A stretch of DNA of 54,041 bases, taken from UBA5336 sp038745855. GTDB taxonomy: Bacteria > Pseudomonadota > Alphaproteobacteria > Caulobacterales > Hyphomonadaceae. The stretch lies in NCBI GenBank assembly GCA_038745855.1, contig JBCDLC010000021.1, positions 1-54,041 on the forward strand, in the 5' to 3' direction. Numbering within the stretch: the stretch's first letter is position 1; each line of letters begins with the position of its first letter. The notes below the pieces were generated by a model that saw only the letters and a list, made by a program, of their open reading frames with translations, ran no database searches and was not told where the DNA came from. Positions 26,397-34,845 of the stretch are shown piece by piece. Both the position numbers and the translations under genes were made by a program.

Positions 26397-27275
26397 TCAA
26401 GCCAGGGATTGTGTCGAGCCATCAACGGCGCGGACGGGGAGGTAGAGATCGGTTCTGAGGTCCGCCTCCGCGGTCGTTTCGGGATCGTCGAGGTAATGGA
26501 ACAGGGCAGGTGCGGCCCCGATGCGGATGTCCTCGGCGGCCAGGGCGGCCAAGTACAGCTGGTCCAGCGTATCCGGCAGTCCGTCATAGGACCCCACATG
26601 CCGGGCCAGCAGAAACGCGCCGCCGTCGATCCGCGTTCGGCTCACGCCCTCGGGCAGGGCATCGGCGTCCGCCGCAAGTTTGAGCGCACAGTCGAAGCGC
26701 AGATCTTCTGCCGATCCGATATCGCCGAACGGGGTGCCGAGAATCGCATCCACCAGGCCCGGATCGCCGGCCGCCTCGAACAAGGCCCCGTAGACCACGT
26801 TGAGTGCGGGGTAGGTGCCGTCGGTTCGGATGGTGATCACATCAAACGGATCGAACGCCGCAATCTCGATCCGCATTGCCGTTGCCGATGCCTGTTCGGG
26901 CACCGCCAGTGTTTCCACCGCTGCGGCCAGCCGGTCATCTGAGGCCCGAAGAGACGAGGCAGATTGGTCCAGAACGCGCTTCAGCGCCTTCGCAAACGAT
27001 TGGCTGGAGCCATACCCGGCTGAAAACGCAGCATCGGTCACGGTCACCGCCGGGTCCTTCAGCAGGTTCGCCGCCCGGGCCAGCCGTATCCGGGTCAGCG
27101 CGTCGCTGCACGTCTCCCCAGTCACCAGCCGGAACAGCCGGTGGAAATGAAACTTGGACAACCCCGATGCAGTTGCGATCTCGTCGAGGGATGGCACCCG
27201 GGCCTCTCCAACGGCGCCAGACATGAATGTCACGGCCCTCTCCATGCAGTTAAGTGTGTAATTGGTGTTGGTCAT
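26397..27275 (-). CDS. AraC-family regulator with GyrI-like effector domain
   Basis: A 292-residue transcription factor. Residues about 1-105 are the AraC DNA-binding domain with two helix-turn-helices (SLDEIATASGLSKFHFHRLF and VTDAAFSAGYGSSQSFAKAL). The C-terminal part matches the GyrI-like small-molecule-binding domain (FDVITIRTDGTYPAL, GGAFLLARHVGSYDGLPDTL, DIRIGAAPALFHYLDDPET). Unlike most AraC proteins, the DNA-binding domain is N-terminal, which is normal for this subgroup (Rob/SoxS-like with GyrI). The ATG at 27275 follows GGGAGAG. It is probably a sensor of a hydrophobic or toxic compound, and a candidate regulator of the SnoaL-like gene and of the divergent P450. Confidence 0.88.
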   Translation of the reverse strand: MTNTNYTLNCMERAVTFMSGAVGEARVPSLDEIATASGLSKFHFHRLFRLVTGETCSDALTRIRLARAANLLKDPAVTVTDAAFSAGYGSSQSFAKALKRVLDQSASSLRASDDRLAAAVETLAVPEQASATAMRIEIAAFDPFDVITIRTDGTYPALNVVYGALFEAAGDPGLVDAILGTPFGDIGSAEDLRFDCALKLAADADALPEGVSRTRIDGGAFLLARHVGSYDGLPDTLDQLYLAALAAEDIRIGAAPALFHYLDDPETTAEADLRTDLYLPVRAVDGSTQSLA

Positions 27276-27473
27276 GCGTTGCTCTCCCATGCCCTCATCC
27301 TAGGCACCGGACGCCCCTTGCGCGTGTCCCATCTTGCGCAATCGCGTTCGTCAGCCGGTCAAAGCCGCACTACCTGAGCGAATCTAGGCCTTTCTGTTCA
27401 GGGCGACGCAACGTCAGGCTGTTATTGAAGAACTCTTTTTGGTAGTTTCGAAAAAAATAACCGGAGGAACCCC

Positions 27474-28889
27474 ATGGAGCTGGTCAGCGACAAGATCATG
27501 ATCGACACGGGGCAGATCATGCCCATCCATCCAGCCGCGTATCCTATGCTGGACGGGTTCCAACTGGGTAATCCAGGAGCGTGGACGGCCGGTCAGCCTT
27601 GGGACTTCTACAAACGCATGCGGGAAACCGCGCCGGTTATGTGGACGCCCGGCAAGAAAGACATTTCGGGGTTCTGGTCCGTCAGCCGCTATGAAGACAT
27701 CAAGACGGTCGAACTCGCGCCCAAGGTCTTCTCTTCCGAGCGGGGCAGCATCAATCTCGGCGTCCAGTCCCGCGACAAGTGGAAACCCAAGAAGCTGGTT
27801 CCGGCCGCCTTCAACTCACTGATCAATCTCGATGCACCGCGCCATATGGAAATGCGGATGCAGCAGAAGGATTTCTTCATCCCGGCTTACGTGAAGAAGA
27901 TCAGCGACCGTGTCGCGAACCATATCGATGGTCTGCTTGATGAGATGGAGCGCCAGGGCCCAGTCGTTGAATTCGTGAAGTTGTTCTCTGAGCAGGTGCC
28001 CCTCTTCACCCTTTGCGAAATGCTCGGCGTCGACGAAGCGGATCGGCCCAAGATCGTCCATTGGATGCACTACTTGGAGATGGCGTCCCAATACACGGCC
28101 AATCCTTGGCATGTCCTTATGAAGGACCCCCTGTTCCCCTTCAAGTTCTTCCCCGCCGTGAACGAGATGTTCGAATACGGCGAAAAGGTCATGGCCGATC
28201 GCCGGGCCAATCCGCGCGAAGACCTGCTCACCGTCATCGCCCAGTCAAAGCTCGATGGCGAAGAGCTGACCCAGGAATTCCTCGATGGATCGTGGCTGCT
28301 GATCATCTTTGCCGGCAATGACACCACTCGGAATTCGCTCACGGGCACCATCCAGCTCATGCATGACTTCCAGGACCAGCGGGCCATGCTGCTGAATGAT
28401 CTCAGCCTGATCCCGGCCATGTCCCAGGAAGCCCTTCGCATGGTGTCGCCTGTCAAGCACATGCGCCGCACCGCGATGGAAGATTTCGAGCTCAACGGCC
28501 AGGTCATTGCGAAGGATGAGAAAGTCGCCATGTGGTATGGCGCCGGCAATTACGATCCCGAGATCTTCCCCAATCCCGACGTCTTCGACATGACCCGCGA
28601 AAATCGGGACAAGCACATCGCTTTCGGCCACGGCGTCCACAAATGCCTCGGCATGCGCATCGCGCAGATGCAGCTTCGCCTCTCCTATGAGCGGATCTTC
28701 GCCCGGTTCCCGGACATCGCCCCGGTGAGTGAGGTGGTCTACGCGCCGAACGCGCTGGTCAACGCCATGTCTTCGCTGAAGGTCAATCTCTATGGCGTGG
28801 ATGGCAAACGCCCGACGCAGGTCCAGGTCATGAAGCCAGCCGCGGCCGAAGCCGCGACAGCATCAACCAAGGAACTGGAAAACGCCTGA
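27474..28889 (+). CDS. Cytochrome P450
   Basis: A 471-residue soluble class I-type P450 that inserts oxygen into a substrate using electrons from a ferredoxin system. The heme-binding loop is FGHGVHKCLGMRIA with Cys391 as axial ligand. The I-helix oxygen-binding motif is FAGNDTTRNS (281-285 GNDTT). The K-helix ExxR is EALR at 319-322. The charged N-terminus has no membrane anchor. A ribosome binding site, CCGGAGGAA, lies directly before the ATG. The subfamily is not assigned; the general look is that of bacterial alkane/terpene/steroid hydroxylases. No ferredoxin or ferredoxin reductase gene lies next to it. It is divergent from the AraC/GyrI regulator across 198 bases. Confidence 0.95.
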   Translation: MELVSDKIMIDTGQIMPIHPAAYPMLDGFQLGNPGAWTAGQPWDFYKRMRETAPVMWTPGKKDISGFWSVSRYEDIKTVELAPKVFSSERGSINLGVQSRDKWKPKKLVPAAFNSLINLDAPRHMEMRMQQKDFFIPAYVKKISDRVANHIDGLLDEMERQGPVVEFVKLFSEQVPLFTLCEMLGVDEADRPKIVHWMHYLEMASQYTANPWHVLMKDPLFPFKFFPAVNEMFEYGEKVMADRRANPREDLLTVIAQSKLDGEELTQEFLDGSWLLIIFAGNDTTRNSLTGTIQLMHDFQDQRAMLLNDLSLIPAMSQEALRMVSPVKHMRRTAMEDFELNGQVIAKDEKVAMWYGAGNYDPEIFPNPDVFDMTRENRDKHIAFGHGVHKCLGMRIAQMQLRLSYERIFARFPDIAPVSEVVYAPNALVNAMSSLKVNLYGVDGKRPTQVQVMKPAAAEAATASTKELENA

Positions 28890-28910
28890 CCGCGATCGAA
28901 TAAGCGCCGC

Positions 28911-30233
28911 TTACTGAGCGAGACTAGCGCTTCGCTCCGGCGCCTTCTTGCGGCGTCTCTTTTGGCGGTTCGGTTTGCGCGCCGATTGCTGACCGCTTTG
29001 CGGCCGCTTCGCAGGCGCCCGGCCACTGTTCCGCCTTCCGCCAGGACCTTTCGGTTTGCGCACCCGCACGTCGGCATCGGGCGTTGGCAGGATAACCGCT
29101 TCACACCCCTCTGGTGTCGACAGAACATCCACAGCCGATCGCGTGATCTTTTCGATTTCCCGCAGGTAGTAGAGTTCGTCCTCCGCGACGAGGGAAATGG
29201 CAAGTCCCGCTCGGCCGGCCCGGGCTGTCCGTCCGATCCGGTGGACATACTGCTCGGCGACGTTCGGCATCTCGAAATTGATGACATGGGTAATGCCGTC
29301 GATATCGATCCCACGTGCAGCGATATCGGTGGCGATGAGGACCCGGCAGCGTCCAGCCTTGAACGCGTCGAGCGCTTTCTTTCTCTGGGGTTGGGACTTG
29401 TTGCCATGAATGGCCGCAACGGGAATGTCCTTGGCCATCAGTTTGCGTGCGACCTTGTCCGCCCCGTGTTTCGTCCGTGTGAAGACAAGGGCGCGGTCTA
29501 TGCTCTGGTCCCGGAGCAGCGCGTCGAGAACCTTTAGCTTGTCTCCGTTCGCAACATGCAGCACGCCTTGATCGACCCGTTCGGCCGTTGTGCTCTCGGG
29601 CGCAACGGAGACTTTGATCGGATCGTCTAGATACTCGGCGGCAAGGTCCGCGATTGTTTTCGGCATGGTCGCAGAAAACAGAAGCGTCTGGCGACTGTCT
29701 GGCGTCTTGGCGATGATCTTCCGAAGGTCGTGGATGAAGCCCATGTCGAGCATCTGGTCGGCCTCATCAAGGATAAGCGTTTCCAGGTGCTCCAGGCTGA
29801 CAGCTTTCTGGTTGAGAAGGTCGACGAGACGGCCCGGAGTGGCGACCAGAACGTGGCACCCCTTGTTCAGGTTGCGGATCTGGCGGTGGATGCTCACCCC
29901 GCCAAACACCACTTGGGTGACGCAATCGGTGAATGTCGAATACGACTGAAAGCTCTCCGCGATCTGCCCGGCAAGCTCCCGCGTAGGGGCCAGCACAAGC
30001 ACCCGGCACGCATTGGCCGTGCGCTTCTCGAAGGTGCGAACGAGGTGGTCGAGCGTCGGCAGGGCAAAAGCGGCCGTCTTGCCCGTGCCGGTCTGGGCAA
30101 TGCCCAGGAGGTCCCGTCGGCCCAGAAGATGCGGGATCGCCTGCACCTGAATAGGTGTCGGCGTATCATAGCCTTGCTCGGTGACAGCTTTGAGGATCTG
30201 CTTGTGCAGGTTGAGGTCGGTAAACTTGGTCAA
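28911..30233 (-). CDS. DEAD-box RNA helicase, RhlE-like
   Basis: A 440-residue ATP-dependent RNA helicase involved in RNA remodelling (ribosome assembly or cold-stress decay). All core motifs are visible in order: Q-motif region (YDTPTPIQVQAIPHLLG), motif I AQTGTGKTAAF, Ia PTRELAGQI, GG, TPGRLVDL, motif II LDEADQMLDMGF, motif III SATMP, then VFTRTKHGADKVA, IATDIAARGIDIDGI and motif VI YVHRIGRTARAGRAG. A basic C-terminal tail of about 55 residues (KGPGGRRNSGRAPAKRPQSG and onward) fits RNA binding. It converges on the P450 gene with a gap of 21 bases. The upstream 368-base gap gives it a potentially long 5' leader. Confidence 0.93.
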   Translation of the reverse strand: MTKFTDLNLHKQILKAVTEQGYDTPTPIQVQAIPHLLGRRDLLGIAQTGTGKTAAFALPTLDHLVRTFEKRTANACRVLVLAPTRELAGQIAESFQSYSTFTDCVTQVVFGGVSIHRQIRNLNKGCHVLVATPGRLVDLLNQKAVSLEHLETLILDEADQMLDMGFIHDLRKIIAKTPDSRQTLLFSATMPKTIADLAAEYLDDPIKVSVAPESTTAERVDQGVLHVANGDKLKVLDALLRDQSIDRALVFTRTKHGADKVARKLMAKDIPVAAIHGNKSQPQRKKALDAFKAGRCRVLIATDIAARGIDIDGITHVINFEMPNVAEQYVHRIGRTARAGRAGLAISLVAEDELYYLREIEKITRSAVDVLSTPEGCEAVILPTPDADVRVRKPKGPGGRRNSGRAPAKRPQSGQQSARKPNRQKRRRKKAPERSASLAQ

Positions 30234-30601
30234 TTCAGTTGGCTTTCAAATGACGGCGCGCGCGTGATCGCAATGCGCCGGCGGCTCAAACGATATTGAG
30301 CGGCGAGGCTGGAGCGGCCCGCGCGAAAGGGGACGCAGAATTCGAGGGTGTGGCTGAAGGGGGAGGCTCTGACCGTCCGGCAATCCGAACGCGGCGACTC
30401 GCGCTGCCCGCCCCATGCGCACTCTCTGTGCGCTGCGACAAGACCGGTATGTAGAACAATTCCCTAATCGTCAATGAACAGGCCCCCCGTGCTTCCGCGC
30501 CTTACACCCCCAAAAGAAAAAGCCGGAGCCCACAAAGGCCCCGGCTTCTTTTTCTCCATTGCCCAGGTCAAACCGCCCAGGCACACGGAATGTCGCTGGC
30601 G
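30234..30601. other. Intergenic region between RhlE-like and RTX genes
   Basis: This 368-base stretch holds a bidirectional-looking terminator at 30517-30556 and presumably the helicase promoter. I found no convincing gene. A short minus-strand frame (30286-30474) is Arg/Ser/Pro-rich and lacks a ribosome binding site. The possible leader of the helicase is GC-rich. Confidence 0.5.
30517..30556 (-). terminator. Terminator after the RTX gene, possibly bidirectional
   Basis: AAGCCGG pairs with CCGGCTT, extended past one mismatch by GCC/GGC around a 6-base loop. Read on the minus strand the stem is followed by TTTTTCTTTTG; read on the plus strand it is followed by CTTTTTCTCC. It sits 45 bases after the RTX stop codon and separates it from the helicase gene. 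Confidence 0.75.
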
Positions 30602-32170
30602 TCAGCCCAGGCCGCCATCGCCGAAGTCGACCGCCTCGACGAACACGTTGGCCGGTGCGGTATCCTCTCCCGCCGGCGCCTCTGGCAACACGATTGCATC
30701 CACCACGTCGTCCAGCACCGTGTCCTCGAACCGCACCACGGACTGGCCGGACCGGAACACGACGTCATCGCCATCCTGGGTGAAGTTCGCGGCTGCTTCT
30801 TCGGCGCTGGCAAACTGGAAGCCGGTCAGGAACACCGTCTCTCCCGCCTGGAAGTCCGTCACCCGGTCACGGCCTGGCTCGTCGGCATCGAACACGAACG
30901 TGTCGACCCCGCCTCCGCCCGACAACACGTCGCCGCCGCGGCCACCGTTGAGCAGGTCGTTTCCAGCCCCACCCTGGAGCGTATCGCGATTGTTGCCGCC
31001 AAACAGGCGATCATTGCCCGCCCCGCCGCGGATCGTGTCATTACCGATCCCACCGCCCAGCGTGTCATCGCCGCCATGGCCGTTGATCGTGTCGCCGCCG
31101 CCGCCGCCTCGAACAAGATCATCGCCCGCACCGGCCAACAGCGTGTCGCGATTGTTGTCGCCGAACAGGTCATCATCGCCGATGCCGCCCTTCAGCGTAT
31201 CGCGGCCGAGCCCGCCAACCAGCACATCGTCTCCGCCATTGCCGCAGATGACATCATCGCCGCCATGGCCATCGATCACGTCGTCGCCTTCGTTCCCTTC
31301 GAGCGAGTCATCGCCGGCATTGCCATTGATCGTGTCATCGCCAGAGCCGCCCGACACCGTATCGTCGCTGAGCCCGGCGTCGATCGTGTCGTCTCCGCCC
31401 AGCCCATTGATGGTGTCCTCACCATCGGTGCCGGTCAGAACGTCGTCGTCCTCGGTGCCCGTAATCGTCCCGTCGCCGGAATCATCATCACCGCCGTCGT
31501 CCGCATCATCGTTGCCGCTGTCGTCATCACCGCCATCGTCACCGGACCCGTCGTCCCCATCTCCGGTGCCGCCGTCGTCGCTGCCACCGGTGTCGTCGTC
31601 CCCATCTCCAGAGCCGCCGTCGCCACCAGAACCGGACCCAGCACCATCGTCATCGCCGCTATCGTCGTCCCCACCGGTGCCATCGCCGCCAGAACCTGTA
31701 CCGCCGTCATCGTCATCATCCGGCACATCCAGCGCCGTCACGGTGAGCACGTCGAACCGGGCCAGTGCTTCCACGTCCCGCTCCCCGCGAACCGACACCA
31801 CATCGCCCGTGGTGAGGTCCACATCGACGCTCGCCATATCGGGGCTGGACGACCCGAGCGCAGCAGTGCTCAAGTTCGCGGTAAACGAGGCCACAACGTC
31901 GCCGTTCACCAATACTGAGAAGGTCGATTGTCCGTCGCTCTCTTCGAAAAAGGCCACTGAAAGCCGATAGAGCCCCGTCGGCCCAACAAAATCGCCAGAC
32001 GCCGTGCCCGTCCCAAAAGTACGGACCAATTCGCCGCCAGAAGCCTCGCCCCGCACCTCGACCTCAAACCCGTCGAGGGTCAGGTCTTCGGCTTCGTTCT
32101 GGCCGACCACCAGGGCCGCTGTCCCATTTGCCACGCTTGTTGCCGGAATGTCGTCGATTTCGGTGCTCAT
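30602..32170 (-). CDS. RTX-type calcium-binding secreted protein
   Basis: A 522-residue protein without a Sec signal. Residues about 10-145 form a beta-rich module (LTLDGFEVEVRGEASGGELV, GLYRLSVAFFEESDGQSTFS) resembling a Ca-dependent carbohydrate-binding fold. Residues about 150-250 are an almost pure Asp/Gly/Ser linker. Residues about 255-430 are some twenty nonapeptide repeats of the GGxGxDxLx kind (DDTINGNAGDDSLEGNEGDD), which bind calcium outside the cell. The C-terminus (VDTFVFDADEPGRDRVTDF) is typical of type I secretion substrates. The start at 32170 follows GGAGGGAG. No type I exporter genes are adjacent, so it must use a transporter encoded elsewhere. The repeats and linker give long open frames on the opposite strand, which are artefacts. 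Confidence 0.88.
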   Translation of the reverse strand: MSTEIDDIPATSVANGTAALVVGQNEAEDLTLDGFEVEVRGEASGGELVRTFGTGTASGDFVGPTGLYRLSVAFFEESDGQSTFSVLVNGDVVASFTANLSTAALGSSSPDMASVDVDLTTGDVVSVRGERDVEALARFDVLTVTALDVPDDDDDGGTGSGGDGTGGDDDSGDDDGAGSGSGGDGGSGDGDDDTGGSDDGGTGDGDDGSGDDGGDDDSGNDDADDGGDDDSGDGTITGTEDDDVLTGTDGEDTINGLGGDDTIDAGLSDDTVSGGSGDDTINGNAGDDSLEGNEGDDVIDGHGGDDVICGNGGDDVLVGGLGRDTLKGGIGDDDLFGDNNRDTLLAGAGDDLVRGGGGGDTINGHGGDDTLGGGIGNDTIRGGAGNDRLFGGNNRDTLQGGAGNDLLNGGRGGDVLSGGGGVDTFVFDADEPGRDRVTDFQAGETVFLTGFQFASAEEAAANFTQDGDDVVFRSGQSVVRFEDTVLDDVVDAIVLPEAPAGEDTAPANVFVEAVDFGDGGLG

Positions 32171-32526
32171 GGTCTTCTCCCTCCGCTCCGGGATCGGTCC
32201 GGCGCGCACGCAGCCCGCCGGGAAAATCGTCAATCTTCTGGGGCTCGCAAGCCAAGATTTCGCGGAACGTTTAAGAGTTCGGCAGTCTTTTCAAGACAAC
32301 GCCTGAGAGAATTCAGGGGACAGATCCTGTTGGAGAGGAAACAGTTTTTCCAACACAAAACGCGGCGAGCGCGGACGCCAAGCAATTATTTTCGCAGGTC
32401 TTTCCGCCCAGGATCTGTAGCATCCACGGCACATCTGCGCGGCCCGCAGGGCCCACGTGCCCCCCTGAGCGTGAACGCCCATGCCAAACGTATCCGACCG
32501 AATTCCACACGCGGTAAACTCCGCAG
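32171..32526. other. Intergenic region with two palindromes
   Basis: A 356-base divergent gap between the RTX gene and a hypothetical gene. It contains the short palindrome GTCTTTTCAAGAC (32285-32297) and a 7-bp hairpin TGTTGGA/TCCAACA (32328-32355). Both could serve as operators; nothing else was identified. Confidence 0.4.
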
Positions 32527-33267
32527 ATGGACACGACACAAACAGCAAAGCCGGATCATCCCGCCGACCTCGCCGCCTATGCTGCCGACTGGACAATTCT
32601 GATGGCCGTCATCAGGGCCGTCGGCGAGCTTATGGGCCCAGCGGGCAATGGCACCATTCCGATCTTCATCGCCCTGCGCAAACCGTTGCGGCGGGCGCTT
32701 CGCATCGCCGAGGGCATGATGCGGCGGCTCCTGCTCCAGCGTGCGCGCGACCTTGTCGCCAAAGATCCAGCGCCGGTCGAACAACAACCGTACCCGAGTG
32801 CGCATTCAGGCTCTCCGGGAACCGATCCCATGACCGGGTCCAATCTCCCCACCCGCGCGCCCGAGCGCCGATCGTCGTCAGACCCCTGGCGCTTCCGGCT
32901 GCATGAAAGCCATTCGTCGAACGGCCCCGTTAACGCGGACGCCCAGCACGATGGTGCCGATCATCCCGCCCATCTGTATGGCCGTCTCCGGGATCCCGGC
33001 GATCACTTCGGCACGTTGCGCGTTTCCGTTGCGGCCGAGTTCCAACGCTTCTGCAACCTGGTCGTCACCCTTGATCGTCCGCACCGGGCCATCGCGCGCC
33101 TCGTGCGCATTCTCCGGCGTCACCGGCGGCGCGGTCTTTCCAGCCGCACCGCGGCCTGCCGCATCGCGGGCCGTTGGACGCCGAATCCCAACTTCGATGA
33201 CACGCTCAATCGGGACATTGTTGACGCCTTCGCGGGCTGGCCAGGGCCCGATCCAGGCCTGCCTTAG
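32527..33267 (+). CDS. Hypothetical protein, Arg-rich, 246 aa
   Basis: The N-terminal 75 residues look helical and protein-like (ADWTILMAVIRAVGELMG, RKPLRRALRIAEGMMRRLLL), followed by a low-complexity Pro/Ser/Arg spacer and a C-terminal basic segment (RAIARLVRILRRHRRRGLSS). Codon use matches the GC-rich third-position bias of neighbouring genes, which supports coding. No ribosome binding site is obvious and no family is recognised. It lies on the same strand as lolA but 313 bases upstream of it. A nucleic-acid-binding or membrane-surface role is possible given the charge, but that is speculation. Confidence 0.55.
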   Translation: MDTTQTAKPDHPADLAAYAADWTILMAVIRAVGELMGPAGNGTIPIFIALRKPLRRALRIAEGMMRRLLLQRARDLVAKDPAPVEQQPYPSAHSGSPGTDPMTGSNLPTRAPERRSSSDPWRFRLHESHSSNGPVNADAQHDGADHPAHLYGRLRDPGDHFGTLRVSVAAEFQRFCNLVVTLDRPHRAIARLVRILRRHRRRGLSSRTAACRIAGRWTPNPNFDDTLNRDIVDAFAGWPGPDPGLP

Positions 33268-33580
33268 CCTGCATCGGCAGGCCGACCGCAGCCGCGCATC
33301 CCTTTCCAATTCCTCACCTTGCTCGCTGGCGCGACGCGAGGGCAAAGGCGCTGCACCGAATGTCAAATCGTCCCCGAAACCCCAACCCGTTCAGGTATTC
33401 CGCAAGAATCCCGCCCTTGGCCAAACAAACTGAACCTCACCCAACGAATCCCGCCGCATTTGCCCCATTCCCGCCCAAGTCTGGCTTCACCCCGACGCTT
33501 AAGTGACCCTAACGGCGCTGCGCGTCTCGCCAGCCAAACCGCACCGATGCCAGCTCAGTCCTGGCACAGAGGAAACAGGT
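33268..33580. other. Intergenic region upstream of lolA
   Basis: This 313-base gap starts with a hairpin (GCCTGC-ATCG-GCAGGC, 33267-33282) that overlaps the stop codon of the preceding gene and has no T-tract. The rest presumably holds the lolA promoter. I see no further gene; opposite-strand frames here are unconvincing. Confidence 0.4.
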
Positions 33581-34564
33581 ATGATTTCGACATTTGTCAG
33601 CCTAGCCGCAATCGTGGCCGGGGCACCCTTGAATTTGGATCCCATGCCCCAGCCGCTCCCCGTGGTGGAGCAGGGCGCAGTCGAGGCGCCCACCCCCCAG
33701 AGTTCAGCGCCTGGCACGGCGCCGCACCAGGCATCAGTGCCTGTGATTGCCGACCAGAAAAAACACGCAAAGCCGCTTCCCCTTGTCCGCGTTCGAGACT
33801 TGCAGGACACCCGGCCTGAAACAGAGGCTGCCACCGGAACACCAAGGGCCGAAGTGCTCTCGGAAGAGCCGCGCATCGACCCGCCTTCCCTTGAAACCGA
33901 AGGCGACAGCCCATTCAGCGATGCCCCGGAAACCCTTACGCTCGACCTTTCGGCCGAGGAGGCCGCACCGGTTGTCGAGTCAACGCCCATCGCCGACCCG
34001 ACCCAGGTGTCGCCAACAGAACAGCGCGCCATCCTGAAAGCAGCCGCCGGAGCGCTCGGCTCGGTCGAAACTGCCCGTGGCCGCTTCAGCCAGCTTGATC
34101 CAACCGGCACCCGGGCCGACGGCACATTCGCGCTCCAACGGCCCGGTCGTATGCGGTTCGATTACGATGATCCGGTGCCGATCCTGATCGCTGCTGACGG
34201 GGCAACCGTGGCCGTGCGCGACGATGAATTGGAAACGGTCGACCGGGTTCCGTTGGCCGCAACACCCCTGAACCTTCTCCTCGACGACAGGCTCGATTTC
34301 GAAACCGAGGCCGAAGTGCTCCGGGTGATCAAGGCCAACGGCCAGGTTGCCATCACCATGCGCGACCGAACCGGCGAGTCAGACGGCGAACTGACACTGT
34401 TCCTGGACAGCGCCAGCTACGACCTCATGGGCTGGCGCACCCTCGATGGAAATGATCGGCTCACCTTCGTGGAACTGCGCGATGTCGACACGGGAATCCG
34501 CCTCAATCCCCGCCTCTTCATCATTGAGGAGTTCGACGAAGACGAAGATGACGACCGCCGATAA
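33581..34564 (+). CDS. lolA: Outer-membrane lipoprotein carrier LolA-like protein with long N-terminal extension
   Basis: A 327-residue protein. The last 190 residues match LolA: ILKAAAGALGSVETARGRFS, then QLDPTGTRADGTFALQRPGR, MRFDYDDPVPILIAADGATV, AATPLNLLLDD and ITMRDRTGESDGELTLFLD. LolA carries lipoproteins across the periplasm from LolCDE to the outer membrane. The start at 33581 follows AGAGGAAACAGG and gives a hydrophobic export segment (MISTFVSLAAIVAGAPL). Between it and the LolA domain is about 115 residues of Pro/Glu/Thr-rich sequence, absent from typical LolA (about 200 residues). It precedes xthA, an order often seen directly behind ftsK in this class. Confidence 0.85.
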   Translation: MISTFVSLAAIVAGAPLNLDPMPQPLPVVEQGAVEAPTPQSSAPGTAPHQASVPVIADQKKHAKPLPLVRVRDLQDTRPETEAATGTPRAEVLSEEPRIDPPSLETEGDSPFSDAPETLTLDLSAEEAAPVVESTPIADPTQVSPTEQRAILKAAAGALGSVETARGRFSQLDPTGTRADGTFALQRPGRMRFDYDDPVPILIAADGATVAVRDDELETVDRVPLAATPLNLLLDDRLDFETEAEVLRVIKANGQVAITMRDRTGESDGELTLFLDSASYDLMGWRTLDGNDRLTFVELRDVDTGIRLNPRLFIIEEFDEDEDDDRR

Positions 34565-34682
34565 TCGCGCCCCGGAGAACACCAAGAACGCATCCTTCTG
34601 GGCGATTGTCGCGAGCCATTGGCCAGCAAATGCTGAAAAATCAACTCGCTTCTGACGAACAACACTCTAACAAATTCGTGTC

Positions 34683-34711
34683 TTGAACTTTTGGATTTAA
34701 GTGACATATTT
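34683..34711 (+). promoter_or_regulatory. Candidate xthA promoter
   Basis: TTGAAC and ATATTT are separated by exactly 17 bases in a locally AT-rich patch of an otherwise GC-rich region. Transcription would start near 34718 and give a leader of about 160 bases containing three hairpins. Confidence 0.5.
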
Positions 34712-34770
34712 ACAACTGTCGAGACAGGGCATTGGCAACACCCCGAGTTGATGTCCAACGCCTCGACAAA

Positions 34771-34796
34771 ACACCGGTCCCTTCCCCTCCCGGTGT
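34771..34796 (+). repeat. Leader stem-loop 1
   Basis: ACACCGG pairs perfectly with CCGGTGT around a 12-base pyrimidine-only loop. It is the first of three adjacent hairpins upstream of xthA. Confidence 0.55.
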
Positions 34797-34810
34797 AGAC
34801 GGTAACGTCT
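34797..34810 (+). repeat. Leader stem-loop 2
   Basis: AGACG pairs with CGTCT around the tetraloop GTAA, a GNRA-type loop. It directly abuts stem-loop 1. Confidence 0.5.
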
Positions 34811-34813
34811 CAG

Positions 34814-34845
34814 GCGCCCGAGCCATCCCCCCCGAGCTCGGGCGC
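34814..34845 (+). repeat. Leader stem-loop 3
   Basis: GCGCCCGAGC pairs perfectly over 10 bp with GCTCGGGCGC around a 12-base loop rich in C. It has no T-tract, so it is not a classical terminator. It ends 35 bases before the xthA start codon. Confidence 0.65.

Noticed and set aside
30474..31970. Long plus-strand open frames (about 440-500 codons) opposite the RTX gene
   Set aside because: They are antisense readings of Asp/Gly repeat DNA and give Ser/Pro-rich or Val/Ile/Ala-rich periodic peptides without any start signal or domain.
32878..33366. A 162-codon minus-strand frame opposite the Arg-rich hypothetical gene
   Set aside because: Codon bias and the more protein-like N-terminus favour the plus-strand gene; the antisense product lacks structure.
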